Assembly (NCBI GenBank): GCA_034440615.1
Contig: JAOTOM010005180.1
Span: 744,001-808,000 of the forward strand
Length of the DNA: 64,000 bases
Direction of reading: 5' to 3'
DNA from: Ashinkailepas kermadecensis
Taxonomy: Eukaryota; Arthropoda; Thecostraca; Neolepadidae
Position 1 is the first letter of the stretch. The number at the start of each line of letters is the position of its first letter. The notes below the pieces were generated by a model that did no database searches, was not told the origin of the DNA, and saw only the letters and a list, made by a program, of their open reading frames with translations. A program made the translations under genes and the position numbers. This document shows positions 23,141 to 34,894 of this stretch, piece after piece.

Positions 23141-24430
23141 TGCTGGGCACCAGCGTAATGCAAATTGCTGCTGATGTAGATTAACAGTGTACGCTTCTTT
23201 GGTATTTTCGGTCACTTCGGCCGGCCTTCGGTCTGGCATGTAGGACTTCAAAGAATGTTGTTCCCGAAAAGGTCCACAGAACATAATACAAATAAAATAG
23301 TTGATTTCCGACAATGAGCTGTCCTAATAGCATTCCAAAGAATAAGACAAAATGTAGTGCCTGATCAGTTATCCAAATATGTTTGAAAAAGCGGCACAAT
23401 GCAGAGATGTGTTCCATGGATGAAACATGCCTACGCACTGAAAGATCACACATAGTAGATTTCGCAATGTATAACTACGTAATTAAGGGAGTTTCTGTTT
23501 ATCCCGACAAATTTATCGCGATAAATTTATCGCAACATCATCCTATGTCACGATAAATATTTTTTTTTTTTTTTTTTGTTAAACCAATGGGACCAAGGAA
23601 TAATTATTAATATCCGACGAATGAAGGCAGACGATGGTGTCTGGCTCCCAATGGCGGATCTGCAATATGCTTTCGGCAATGATAATTATCATAAGTAACT
23701 ATGGCAGCGAAAGTAAAACACATGCTGCCTTCACTTCCTACTTCAGATTTCTTATCGCCGGAGACCTGTTGCAGTTCCACCAATGGGAATCGGAGTAGGA
23801 TTCAGAAATTTACCAAGCCGGAGAAAGAGGCTTCCTGGGAGCGACAACTTTGGCCGGACGGCGGCGCTATGTGGTCGGGAGGGCGGCCCTTGATGGCCGA
23901 AACGGCCAGTTGCTTCCTGGGGAGGAGACGCAGTCGGGAATTCGCGGAGGGAAGCGGCCGGCCGCCTCCTGGGGAGCGGCAGTCCGCCTTTCGTGTGGGT
24001 GTGGGGGAGGCACAATCTCTAGCATAAGGGGGCGGCCTTGCTAGCAAAAGGGGACAGCATACGATGATTTCATCCTTTTATGAGTTCCATCCCGATTCCA
24101 ATCATTTTCATATATTAGGCCTGTGGTTAGGCCATTAGAGAAACAAAGATTTGAGTCCATTGCGTTCATTGCTCCCCCCCCCCCCTCCAAGTGGCGCAAC
24201 CGGGGAGGACGAAGCAGACTATGGAGGGTTCGCGGGGGCACCCAGGTGACCGCCGCGGCACAATGGGGCCGCAAGGACCATTGGACCAACGTGAAGGGGC
24301 CCCGGACCGGCGAAGAGGGTCCCGGACTGATGGAGAGGGTTCCGTGGTCGATTAAGAGGGCCCCGAGTAAACGGAGAACGTCCACAAGCAGAAGTTAAGA
24401 GCCCTGGGCTGGGCCAACGTGGAGGGCTGA
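23141..24430. other. Unassigned DNA with one palindrome
   Basis: A perfect 20-bp palindrome (AAATTTATCGCGATAAATTT) lies at 23509-23528, followed by ATCGC and a T-tract. The GC-rich stretch 23780-24400 has open frames on both strands with low-complexity Arg/Gly/Pro content and no domain. A poly-C run lies at 24174-24185. Confidence 0.4.
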
Positions 24431-24439
24431 TAAATATGG

Positions 24440-24857
24440 TGTTCTAATCTGCTCATGACATCAAGCTGGTAGGAGTGGCAAACGGTAGTGATCAATCAAG
24501 TAATGTTCAACTAGACTTGAGAAGCTATAAAAGTGGGCTGATCAATGGCAGATGTCTTTCAACTGTGAACAGTGACACGTTTTTCATCTGGAGTCTGGAG
24601 GTGAGACATTCGTACATACAATGATAATTGGATGCTATTGAGGAGGAAAAAGACTTTGTTGAGTTAGTTTCAAATAACCTTAAAGCAGAAATCCAATGTA
24701 CCTTAGCGAGGAACAGGGCAATCAGAATGCTGTAAATAATGAATATGAGTGTGAGGTGTAAAAGCAAGTAAGTCATGAAAAACTGTACTGTACTTACCCT
24801 ATGTTTGACCCCACTTCGAATATTTGGCACATTAATGGAGCCCTTACTTAGAAATAA

Positions 24858-24889
<32 letters not shown>

Positions 24890-25042
24890 ATATATATATA
24901 TGATATGTGCATTGCTCTGTGTATGGACGTCGTCACGCCTCAGGTCAGGTTACGCCTATGCTGCACCACCGTACTGCTTGGCTGTGCGGTACAGCGTACC
25001 AAAACTGACCACATTGCCTACCGTTGAATCCGGGGTCGTAAT

Positions 25043-25118
<76 letters not shown>

Positions 25119-25515
25119 CACTATAAGGAGTGCAACCCAAGGTCACTAAACTCATCAGTCATCAGTGGACTAGGTAGGTTAGAATATGGATAAAGGCGAT
25201 GTGACAATAGATATGTACTCACTGAAATGTATGAGATTAAGGGGTGATGTGATCGAATGTGTAAAATCGCTAAAGGGCTAGACAAGGCCAATCTGAATAA
25301 TGCTTTTCTATTTAGAGTATCACATAGAGGTCATCAATTCAGCTTTGACATGTCAATGCGTAGGACAACTATGCAACAACAGGTTTTCTGCCAAATGGAG
25401 GTTGATCAATGAGATAGGCTGCTTGCTGATGTTGTGGGGTGTCCCTCATTGCACGTATTGAACAATATGGTGGACAAGTTTTTGAGGTTGGAGAAACTTG
25501 TTTTTGAGTTATAAT
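24440..25515 (+). pseudogene. CR1/L2-type LINE reverse transcriptase C-terminal remnant, split by an insertion
   Basis: The intact protein would copy its RNA into DNA at a genomic nick. The 5' part (24440-24840) begins at a decayed FADD catalytic box, here HDIKLVGVANG, with both catalytic Asp positions disturbed. After a frame change it reads KWADQWQMSFNCEQ, and later EEEKDFVELVSNNLKAEIQC and RNRAIRML. After about 280 bp of unrelated, TA-rich DNA (24841-25121) the 3' part resumes: LKGVR-like and LEYG motifs, KIAKGLDKANLNNAF, RGHQFSFDMSMRRTT and the VVGCPSLHVLNNMVDKFL end. This order matches the thumb and C-terminal region of CR1/L2/Jockey-group LINEs. Stops and frameshifts make it non-functional. 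Only the last third is present, consistent with 5' truncation on insertion. Confidence 0.75.
24841..25121. repeat. TA-rich insertion inside the LINE remnant
   Basis: Two TA tracts (about 24857-24901 and 25048-25116) bracket some 145 bp of unique sequence. The LINE reading stops before it and resumes after it, so this block entered or expanded within the element. Confidence 0.7.
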
Positions 25516-26489
25516 TCAAGGTGGATAGGGTGACGCTCATGCGATGTAGGTGGGCGGGTGGATGGATGTTGGTAGGTGTTTCTTTAGACTTGAGGACGTA
25601 GTATTGGTTAAGATGTTGAGTATCTTTTTTGCAGGCTTATGGTATCTTCCCTTTTCAGGCTTAACCCAGATGGGCTCCCGTGGCTCTTATTAAGTCTGAA
25701 CACTTTAAGACTTTATGATTTTGCAACTGTATGACGCTGTGAAGTGCTTATTATGTGTCTGCGTTAACTAGTCGCTTTACCACGCCCGTGTCAACATTTT
25801 GTCGCATATATTACATCATCAAGCATTGCTGCCGCAATATATAGGTCAGAGTAGAAACTGTATTGTTGCGGGCACAAACTGTGCGGACTAGATAAATACG
25901 CATCAGCTATGTCCACACTACATACTCACGAAGCTCAGCCCCGACTAGGAATATCGTTCTTAGTGGATAAGTACATGGTTCAGCATCGCCACCACCATTA
26001 TGTATCGACACTGCACTACAGTAGCGATTTTCCGCGACGACGGAAGGAGCACACAACGCTACTATTAATGGCATGCAGCAAGTGCCGATCAATAACAGCA
26101 CAGGTCATTTTAAGCATGGCGATTGTAATGCTGTCGGCAGCGCGGACGCGTGCCGATGCCATCCGCCGCTGAACGGCCGGCTGTTCCGGCGGCGTGGCCG
26201 GGCACGGGGCAGCCGCTCCACTGCAGACACGCAGTGCCATCACATCGGACGGGGAAATTGTCTGCAGTCGGCTCATTGATTATCCATCGGGCAGTTCCAC
26301 ATTCATCGGGAGTGCAATCAAGCGGCAAGTGTGGCATGCAACATTGAGCATCTGCGAGCTCTGCGCTGGCATCAAGTCGGGCCTGGGCTCGCACACACGA
26401 GCTTCACCTCGCTGCACCCCCGCACCCCATGCACCCATGCACTCCCTGATAGCGGCGGAAGCTTTGCCTGTCTGCTTGTGTGCGTCTGT
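25516..26489. other. Unassigned DNA with a shared repeat fragment
   Basis: Around 25665-25725 a stretch with AGATGGGC, GTGGCTCTTA and AACACTTTA-like words matches 17519-17580, so it is part of a dispersed repeat. The GC-rich stretch 26110-26340 has frames on both strands with no domain. No gene recognised. Confidence 0.4.
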
Positions 26490-26822
26490 CGTACGTTCAG
26501 TGTCTTCTACGCATGTCCACTCGTGTAGTGTTGCTTGCCTACACACTTGTGCGCTTACGAACATTTGATATGCATTCACTTGCATAGACGGATATTAGCA
26601 AATACATTCAATTCCTTCCGTACATTTGCTTGCGCACTTTTACGCTCATGCACATTTGGCATTCATATATTGTGCACACGTACATTTGCTTACGCAAATC
26701 CTTCCCTTACGGTAGTTGGATTCGCCGACTTGCTCACTTACATTGTGCTCACATGGATGTATTGCAATGACTTCCGTACAGTTGTTTCGGTATATCTGCC
26801 ACGCGCGAACATTACCCTACAT
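26490..26822 (+). repeat. Degenerate ~17-bp repeat with TTGCGCNTACGTACATT-like units
   Basis: Words such as GTACATTTGCTTGCGCA, CGTACATTTGCTTACGCA and TGCGCTTACGAACATTTG recur every 15-20 bp or multiples of that. The array continues at 29434-29530 beyond the hAT insertion, and related DNA lies at 30106-30350. Confidence 0.6.
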
Positions 26823-27299
26823 CAGGGACGTAGCCAGGAATTGTCCAAGGAGGGGGCGGATTTTGCGAGGAGACCCCGAATGACCCCACGCTTGTAAGGG
26901 CCCGTAAACTTGCGCAAGGGCCCACACGCATTTCGTAAGGGCTCACAGACATTATTAAGGGCCCATAGGCATTCGAGGAAATCCGCAAGAGTGCGCAAGA
27001 CGTTAGGCGTCATAAGCGGACATAATACCGATGGCGCCGCTCTGGTGGTGGGTTTGTGAAGGAACACCACCAGAGTGGGCTTGCTCTGATTAATGCTATA
27101 TTCTGGTTTCTAGGCGAGGTGCAAATAATTTCCAATGGTCCAATTTGAACAACATTGAAACAAGCTCTCTTATGATGTGTAGTTCGTTTTATTATCAAAT
27201 CATTTCACCCTGTCACTTTGCCCTTAAAGTGAAATGGGAGCAATTGGCAACTCAACATCTTGTGATAAAAACGTGTCATACATCTTCTGTGTGACGTCC

Positions 27300-27895
27300 G
27301 GACAGTTTCCAATGTTCTTAACTAAACGAAAATCGAACGTGCTACATTTTTATATCATCTTGAATAACTTCCATGAAGGTTTAACAATGTCACTTTTGCG
27401 CTCAATTCCAGAAGGTTTGTCCCAAATTATCACAGTGTGCCACTTTAAATTGTATATCAGATGTTCTACATTACCGAATTAATTTCCAATGGTCTTAAAT
27501 AAACCGGCATAAAATCCGCTGCCTTCTGATGCCATACTGGACTACTTTTATAGATATCTAACCCTGTAATTTTTGCACTCAATTCCAGGATTTGTGTCTC
27601 GAATTATCGCGTTGTATTCCTTTAAATTTTAATAAAATATTTTTATAATGTAATTCCTCTTTAAATAAACCGCCATAAAATCCTTTTCGTTTTTATATTT
27701 TTGCACTCAATTCCAGAATTTTTTTTCAAAATTTTTTATTTTATTTTTTTTTTTTTTACATCAGATGTTCTACATTACAGAATTTAATTTCCAATGGCCT
27801 TAAATAAACCGCCATAAAATCCGCTGCCTTCTGATGCCATACTCGACTACTTTTATACATATCTAACCCTGTCATTTTTTACCATTTGACATGGA
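27300..27895. repeat. Internal repeats within the hAT element
   Basis: TTAAATAAACCG(G/C)CATAAAATCCGC and the following CTTCTGATGCCATACT(G/C)GACTAC stretch occur at about 27493 and 27798. CTCAATTCCAG recurs near 27400, 27580 and 27709, and TCAGATGTTCTACATTAC occurs twice. The block is an irregular repeat of roughly 150-300-bp units. Confidence 0.7.
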
Positions 27896-27963
27896 GCTTT
27901 GCGACATTATTGACGTTCTGGCATGGCTCGATGAACGTCAAGCGCCGACGGTTGCTGCCTGAG

Positions 27964-28129
27964 CAGTGGTTCTCAAACTAGGGGGCGCGACCCCGGCCGG
28001 GGGCCCCCGGGCCCCGGGGGGGGGGGCCACCAAAAAAAAAATAAAAAAAAACCCCACCACTCCTCCCCCCTTCCCCCCCGAAAACGCCCCGCTCTTTAAA
28101 AAAAACACCAAAATAAAAAACCCCCCCCC

Positions 28130-28213
<84 letters not shown>

Positions 28214-28260
28214 GGGGGCGGGGGGGGGGCCCCGGGGGAAAAAAGGGAAAAAAAGGCCTA
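27964..28260. other. hAT-type terminus followed by probable sequencing/assembly artefact
   Basis: CAGTGGTTCTCAAACT at 27964 matches the form of a well-known hAT end, but no matching right end was found. It runs straight into C-, G- and A-homopolymers, including 80 consecutive A at 28131-28210. The texture, collapsed into mononucleotide blocks, is unlike the flanks. Frames across it (poly-Lys or poly-Phe) are meaningless. Confidence 0.5.
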
Positions 28261-29433
28261 GAGGATCCGTAGGGCCGCCGAGCGGTGGCACGACAAAAAG
28301 TAAAGTTATACCCTTCAACAATACTAAGCAACATCGGCTCTGCGACGCCGAAATGGTGTAGGAGAAATTCACGGTTGTAGATGCATTCTTTCCTTTCAAC
28401 GCCCATAAGCGTAATGTTCTTAAACAATTTCGTGAAAATCTGTCGGCCTCAACTCTAATGGTGGTGGAACTCATGCCACGCACATCGCCTATCGTTTCAA
28501 ATATGAAAATCTGCCTGTAACTTTGGCGTTGGGGCCCATTAACATTCAGGAAATAGGAATCCCGTGCCCCGCCATATTATGAATGGCGGGCGGTCTGGGA
28601 CGGGCCGGGGGCCACCGGCGGTCGGCCGTCTATGGTTGAAAATAGTTCCAGAAGTAAATACGGAAAGTAACAATATGAGCAAGATGTCACTGTAAGTGGC
28701 AATAAAATTGACGTCTGAAGGCAAGCTAACTTTCAGAAATGCACTTCACATCATATTTTATGGAGACGGAGTATCATAAATTGTAACTATATTATTCGCG
28801 CACACACCAGTGAGCATCCTGGCGCGCTTGTCGCGGGCGCATGCTTCAGAGTTCTTGAATGGCATCAGGAACCTATCTGTTTTCTTTCTTTGCTGGAGAT
28901 CCCCGATGTCCGCATTAGCATTGCGTCTGACGCCTAACGAGTCCGTGGAAGTCCGTAAGGAACCTTATATGTTTGCAGTGGCTGGCAGACATTCGTAAGG
29001 GCCCGTAGGCGTCTGTAAGCGCACGTACACGTTCGAAAGGACTCATATGAGTTCGTATGGGCCCATGGAAGTTCATGATGGCTTGTAGACGTTCATTAGG
29101 GTTCGTAAGCCTTCACAGGTGCTCGTAGACGTTCTTAAAAGCCCGAGAACGGCTTTGGTGGCCATACAAAGTATTGTTGACCTTTTTATCTCAGCCATGG
29201 TGACCCCGTACATGATTACGTGTGGTCTCGTAGGCGTTCTTGTGGGCCCGACAACAGCCTCGGTGAGCATGAAGTGCTCTTAGCCTCTGCACGCATGACG
29301 ACCTCCAAGACGATTAAGCACGGGTCCTTGGCGCGACCCCTCGGGCCATGCCAAGGGCCGAGGGAGCCCGGGGGTGTGTGGGGGGGGGGGGCGACCGCCG
29401 CGCTGCCGCCTTGGCTACATCCCTGCCCTACAT

Positions 29434-31160
29434 AAATATGCTCTAACTTACAGTTGCTATATGTGTATATTTGTGCACACGTCCATCTGCTTGCGTTCAT
29501 TTGAGCTTGCCTTTATATTAATCTGTTTGTACCTGCCAAATGCTAACGCGCCCGCCACTCAGAGGGCCGCCACCTTCCGATCGTCGGAGGAGGAGCATGA
29601 GCTGTGAACCCTCCTGTCAAAGCGTATGGGTCTCGGGACCTCTGGGAAGCTTCCGGTGGAGGCCTCCTGCCGAGTGATGTGACGTTTTCGCGAGCTGTAG
29701 TCATCCTGCCAAGCAAATGGGCCTTCTGCCAAATGAATAGGTGTTCGTAGACTCTTGATACTTGCATTTCATTGGCGTGACTAAGAATGGTTAATCATTG
29801 CAATTACTCAGCGTTCCGGTGAAATCGAAGCTGCATTTTCGTGTGTGCTTTTCCAGCTGCAATCGTAAGCGTACCAGTTTTCCGAAATTTAGCACCTTAT
29901 CCATTCTAATACGATGGCAACCGAAATTTCATTTGCGAATTTTAATGATGTTGCTTATTCCCGGTTTTGAAATATGGCTCCTGAAAGTACGTGGGCATGC
30001 ATGTATGATTAATGTAGCAGTTTTCCATATTCTTCATGCTCCTGGTTTAATATTTGTTCTGGTTTTGGGTCACCCCACTTAGAACCCATAGCGACACGCC
30101 CTGCGTTGTGCTTACACACATTTGAGGTTGTGTGCATTGAGGTGTACGCAAAATTGTGTCTACGTATATTTGCGCTTAGGTACATTCGCACTTGCGTACA
30201 TTTATTTGCGCTTCCGTGCATCTGCGCCTACGTCCTTTTCCTGACGTACCTTTGTGCCGACGTAGATTTGTCATGCGAACGTTTGCTCATAAGTACTTTG
30301 ACTTGCGCATGTTTGCCTACTTACCTCTGCCACGCATACATTTGTTCTAGAACTGCCTGCACCACTGCCCCTCCCCATCCTGTGCAGCGGCCAGCGGCCG
30401 CTGGAGGTCAGCGCTATCAGGTCAGCGCTGGAGGTCAGCGCTGGAGGTCAGCGCTATTAGCGGCCGTGTTCGAACACAATCCGTCACCTCGCAGGGGAGG
30501 CAAGCACTGGCAGCGATCGTTACGTGAAATGCCAAGTGCCAACGCCGCGCAGTTATCGCCGCTGCCTGGCCGCCTGCAGCGGCCGTCATGATCTGTCACC
30601 CGTGAGATTCGCCTCATTGACATGGGCTGGGCAAGGAGTGCAGCTCGACGTCTGCGTATTGCAGCCACAGGGTGCTTTTTGTGTTTTTAGGTTTGAGTAG
30701 GCAAGTTCGTTTCGCCTGGCAGTGATAGTCTAGGGTTCGCCTCATTCGTACGATAGCTGGTTGAAAGTCCATCAGCCGTTATATGCCCCATTATGGACCG
30801 GGCTAACTAATAGCAGTAAGGCGACAACTTGTGCAACAGCTCAACAGCAGAGCATGCAAGCACCAGCGCGTTCCTTTACAAGATCATGCCTCTAAGTCTA
30901 TCCAGGCATCAGTTGTGACTTTTCCTCAGCGGAATACTGAAAGTAAGGATAATCGGTGAAGTGTTGCCATATACGTTTGTCGAACACATGCAAGGTGTGG
31001 TTCAGATCGTCAAGGGTCTTCTGAATCTCGTCCAAGCCAAGTGAAGGGGTATATGTACCATCCATACCGTTGCACGCCCTTTGCTATGTAAAGTGGTGAA
31101 TAATTTGCTCATATATGGAACTCATGGATGTCTAGCTCGCGAGTCGCGATTACAAATATT
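29434..31160. other. Degenerate 17-bp-type repeat and unassigned DNA
   Basis: The repeat seen at 26490-26822 continues to about 29530 and reappears at 30106-30350 (ACGTATATTTGCGCTTAGG-like units). At 30405-30465 GTCAGCGCTGGAG is repeated in tandem. 29531-30100 and 30620-31160 show nothing recognisable. The plus-strand frame 30106-30591 reads through repeats and is not a supported gene. Confidence 0.45.
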
Positions 31161-31164
31161 TACG

Positions 31165-31770
31165 AAATTATGTTTGTTTATATATTGAGCCATGCAGCCG
31201 TCTCTGATGTAGTGTACTTTCTGCAGATAGAGACACAGCCTTGAACCGCAGGAACTAACTTGAAGCGAATGTGTGCACCATTGCTGTATTCCTTCGCGCT
31301 ATCTAATATGACGTCTATTAAATGTCTGGTGGCGCGGTGTTCCGCCATCTTTCCAATAAGCGACGAATGGATGAACATTGGAGTGCGCCCCAGTGAAACC
31401 TTCGGGCACCATCTTGTACCACGAAAGAGCAGTTTTCAATGAAATCTCCCTGAATGACTACCACGCTTTCCTCAAAGTTTTCCTCCATGTGGGCAAAGTA
31501 CTTGCCCTGCGCTTGTGTCACGTAATGATGCCTTGTCAACTCTACAATGCTTGACTGAGTACTTTCAAGAACTTCTCTCGACAGGGTCTATTGGAGTGCA
31601 GCGATCTGTTGTTGCTGACTGTTCGCATTGCATATCGCCTTCGGGCTTGTTAGCTGCACCACGGCTGTCCAGTTCTCCGAGGAAAGACCGAACTGCCAAT
31701 TATCTCAGGCAATGCTCGCAAACATGCATCACGCAGTCATGCTTTTTACGTCACGCACCTCTGTGCGTGG
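31165..31770 (-). pseudogene. Remnant of a repetitive transposase-like protein family
   Basis: Reading the minus strand from 31770, three frames together give an ordered series. First is CEHCLR with FLGELDSRG and TTDRCTPID. Next is LTRHHYVTQAQGKYF, then VIQGDFIENCSFVVQDGARR followed by FHW. After another frame change comes SIHPFVAYWKDGGTPRHQTF, and finally KYTTSETAAW near 31180. I recall this order from a high-copy, poorly named protein family in invertebrate genomes with a GDFxENxSFVVQDxxQxxHW block and a YFSDGxAxQYKN block. The spaced acidic residues suggest a DDE-type transposase, but that is inference. Here the second block has lost its SDG motif (SET), and stops and frameshifts abolish function. 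No element ends were found. Confidence 0.55.
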
Positions 31771-34616
31771 CGATTCATGGTAGCTGACGCCTGGATGCAC
31801 ACACATGGGTATGGGTATCACTGCCCCAGCGGGCACGCTGTGGTCGTGCCGCAAGGCAGCGAAACACGAAGCACAATACGCCAGTTACTGGAATCCTCTT
31901 TGCAGACTGTTCGTCTACAAGATTTCATAAAGCGAGACGTTTTTCTTAAAAAGAAGTTCGTTTTCAAGCACAATTATAAGGGCTACAAGGAAAAGTGTTA
32001 AGCCCTTGTTCACGAAGCAATTTAGTATTACCTAGCTTGTATTTCGTCGTTCCGTCCTGTTTTTCAAATGGTTGAAAATACACGCAAACTTTGTTCGTCC
32101 AGGTAGGTGCACAGTTGCATACAGCAATACTCAACCGACAGCCATATGAGACACGCACAAGAAATGCGGATTTTAGTTTTATTTATTCCTTGTTTGGACA
32201 AGTATGCCGGCTAATTTGTCCGGCGTTAAATTTATAAGGTTCGACTATCTGATGGCCACGGGAGGCGGTCATGTCAAATCGATAAGCAATACTGAAGTAT
32301 TATTTCATAAATGTCTTCCTTAGCTTTTTCATATCCAACAATGTCACACCTCTTGTGTCTTAACGTCCAGGTATGTGTCAAAGTCATCCATGTGGTTTGA
32401 ACTCAAGATACTGCTGGAGGCTGTGGCTCATAAGACGTTGGCCGGATTGAGCTGGCGCCTGTACAAACGTGAGTAAAGCCCACGACTACCACATAGACAA
32501 ACTTTGGTCCAAATCATAATGTTGAGGGTGATGTGCAATGGTCGATCTGTGGTGAACTTCCCCAGCTCGGTGCAATGGACGGACGTTTATATAACAAACT
32601 GAACTAGAAGTACACAATTTTTAAAAGATGGAGTGATCAGCGGTAATATTGTCAATCAGGGATTTACTTTTTGGCAAATGTTTCTTCTTCAGAAAAAGCG
32701 AATCATGAAACCTAGAGGAGGCAGCTTTCAATTCATGCGTTCACAGTGTTGTCAGTGCAGTAGTGCATGTGCATGTGCAGTGTAATACGTTCTGAACCGA
32801 TTGAGCAACGACTTACGGCAATCGTGAGCAACTATTGGATGTCCTGGCGTAGGGGATATTGGCGCCCCATCATATAGCACAGTGTAAGGCACATCAGGAG
32901 CGCTGTACTAGCACGAGCAAGAGGCGGGGAACAATGTTCTCATGCTCCTGACCCAAGATCGTGCACAACATCGCACAGGAGACCTGTGAACCGACAGGAA
33001 CTGCGCTCTCTTGGCAGTCACTGAATACATGCACATGATTACGTTAGATCTTCATCGAAGTGTAAGAATTTGGACACATTTAAACCACACCTACTTCAAC
33101 AATTCGGCATAGTGCATTCAAACTTCGGATACGGGCGTATGCCATATTTGACAGACTGAAGCTAGATTGCATTCGGCGTCATTGCGCCGGCATGCATTGA
33201 CTATGGTACGAGCACATGTTTTGTCACAAATATCGATAAATCGAGCCTAACTGCACCAAATCACGCTACGCATGACTGGAAAATCCTGGCATAAACTCTG
33301 CGATGTTAACGGCATCATCGGAAAAACTCCAATCTTGAGGCGATCACGACGGCTCGCCATCGTATTTCCTGGGAACGACGTCCAGTCCGACGTGAGCCTT
33401 CCTGTCTCTGGACCGGCATCCCATATACTCTATCTGTCAGGCTGGCTGTAAATAACATTGTCTGATGCGCGATCGCTTGCATTCGCACATACCCAGTTAA
33501 TCACTGCGTACTTAACTTCCCCGACTAATGGAGGAACTGATAGCATGTGTTGTAGTACCCGCCATAGCTGTTGCATGCGTCACAAAGCAGCCGCCCCAAT
33601 CACCGCCGTCCTAAATCCATAACATTTAATTAATGCTTGCTGCGTAACTACACGCAATCACCGATACTGATTAATTGCACGCAATTACCGATACTAATTA
33701 ATTACAAGCAATTGCCGGTGTTCCTTAAAGTGCGCGCATCAACTCAGGTTCCGATTCAGGCTGTTCAGTATATTCAGCCCACGTCAGGCGGGGGCAGGCG
33801 CTCTGGGTTGCAGAGCGCCAGGCCTTTTCGAGAGCGCGGCAGGGTTCTCTGCAGGGGCCGCAATCCAGCCCACTTTGAAATGCAGGCCGTGGCCGGCATT
33901 GACTTCATGCGCCACTTGGTCGACAGAAATCGTGACATCTAACTTATGGCGACGTCGGTGGAGCTGGCCGCCTCTGACTTACGACAGTGGGCCGAGATGA
34001 AGCAGTTTGCGACGTACAATGGCGATGACGGTGGTTAGTCCCGTCCTCCGAACCAACTGCGCCTATGCTCGTACTGACAGGTCCAATGGTGAAGGGCCAG
34101 CCCAGCGGTGACTACCAAGCCACATGCTGGAGAACAAGTGGCATTGTGTTTAAAGCATGGCATTACTCACTTGCAGAATAAAAATACCAGTATATGGGTG
34201 CTATTCAATTGAAATAATGAGTATTCGGACTCATATTTTTACCATGGATGTAACGTTTGCGTAAGGTCCTAATGCAACAAAGTGATGAACTATCCTGTCA
34301 GCAAAAGTAGCATTATACATATAGATCAAAATAGCCCTATTGTGTACGATATGCTGCTAGCTTGACTCGAATTGGAATTCAGACGCCACCAATTCGAAAA
34401 TACAGACTTGGTCTTAAAACGTAGATAAAATACCACGTACGTGCTCACAGCAGGTCTGTATCACACACGTTTAGAACCTATTTTATGGAGGCGGAAGGAA
34501 CGAATAGCGTGAACCTCCGGTCTACAATTGGGCTTAAATTTGCTGGAGTTTATTGAAGAATAACTGATTAAGGGCGGTGTTGGTATTACACGTAGATTAC
34601 TGGCAACAGTTGGCAA
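31771..34616. other. Unassigned intergenic DNA
   Basis: About 2.8 kb with few open frames, none resembling a known protein. At 33640-33715 the phrase (A/G)TTA(A/C)TTGCA(C/A)GCAATTACCGATACT is repeated about three times with variations. The 101-codon frame 33637-33942 reads through that repeat into GC-richer DNA and is unsupported. Confidence 0.4.
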
Positions 34617-34855
34617 AATCTCTGGTGAACCACCAATCTGTGTCTGGTCGGCACCAGTGGGGGAGAAATCTCTGGTGAACCACCGATCTGTGTCTGGTCG
34701 GCACCAGTGGGGGGAGAAATCTCTGGTGAACCACCAATCTGTGTCTGGTCGGCACCAGTGGGGGGGGGGGGGGCACCTCTGGTGAACCACCAGTCTGTGT
34801 CTGGTCGGCACCAGTGGGGAGAATCTCTGGTGAACCACCAATATGTGCCTGAACG
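34617..34855. repeat. ~50-bp minisatellite, about five units
   Basis: Each unit contains CTCTGGTGAACCACC and GTGTCTGGTCGGCACCAGTG followed by a G run of varying length. The last unit degenerates after CCACCAATATGTGCCTG. CTGGTCGGCACCAG is itself a near-palindrome, so each unit could form a small hairpin. Minus-strand frames read TGADQTQIGGSPE-like repeats, a by-product of the unit lacking stops. Confidence 0.9.
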
Positions 34856-34894
34856 GAACTCAGCCATGTTGTCGATGTTTCCACATGGATGAAT

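Larger units (their letters stand above)
26823..29425. mobile_element. hAT-like DNA element, 2.6 kb, with perfect 8-bp target duplication
   Basis: The left end CAGGGACGTAGCCAGG is matched by the inverted right end, which reads inward CAGGGATGTAGCCAAGG. CCCTACAT lies immediately outside both ends (26815-26822 and 29426-29433). A perfect 8-bp duplication with ends starting CAG is the known hAT signature. Both end regions hold clustered words of the type CGTAAGGGCCCGTAGGC (26890-26970 and 28990-29240), suggesting subterminal binding arrays. No hAT transposase (BED finger or dimerisation domain) is readable. The interior contains ~300-bp internal repeats (27300-27880), a second hAT-type end at 27964 and an anomalous homopolymer block (27978-28260). 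It is therefore probably a non-autonomous or decayed copy with nested material. Confidence 0.85.

Noticed and set aside
22706..23184. Open frames of 110-150 codons across the 44-bp array
   Set aside because: All three frames are open because the unit lacks stop codons; the period is not a multiple of three.
27938..28483. 181-codon minus-strand frame
   Set aside because: Its centre is poly-Phe and poly-Gly from the homopolymer block, which is probably artefactual.
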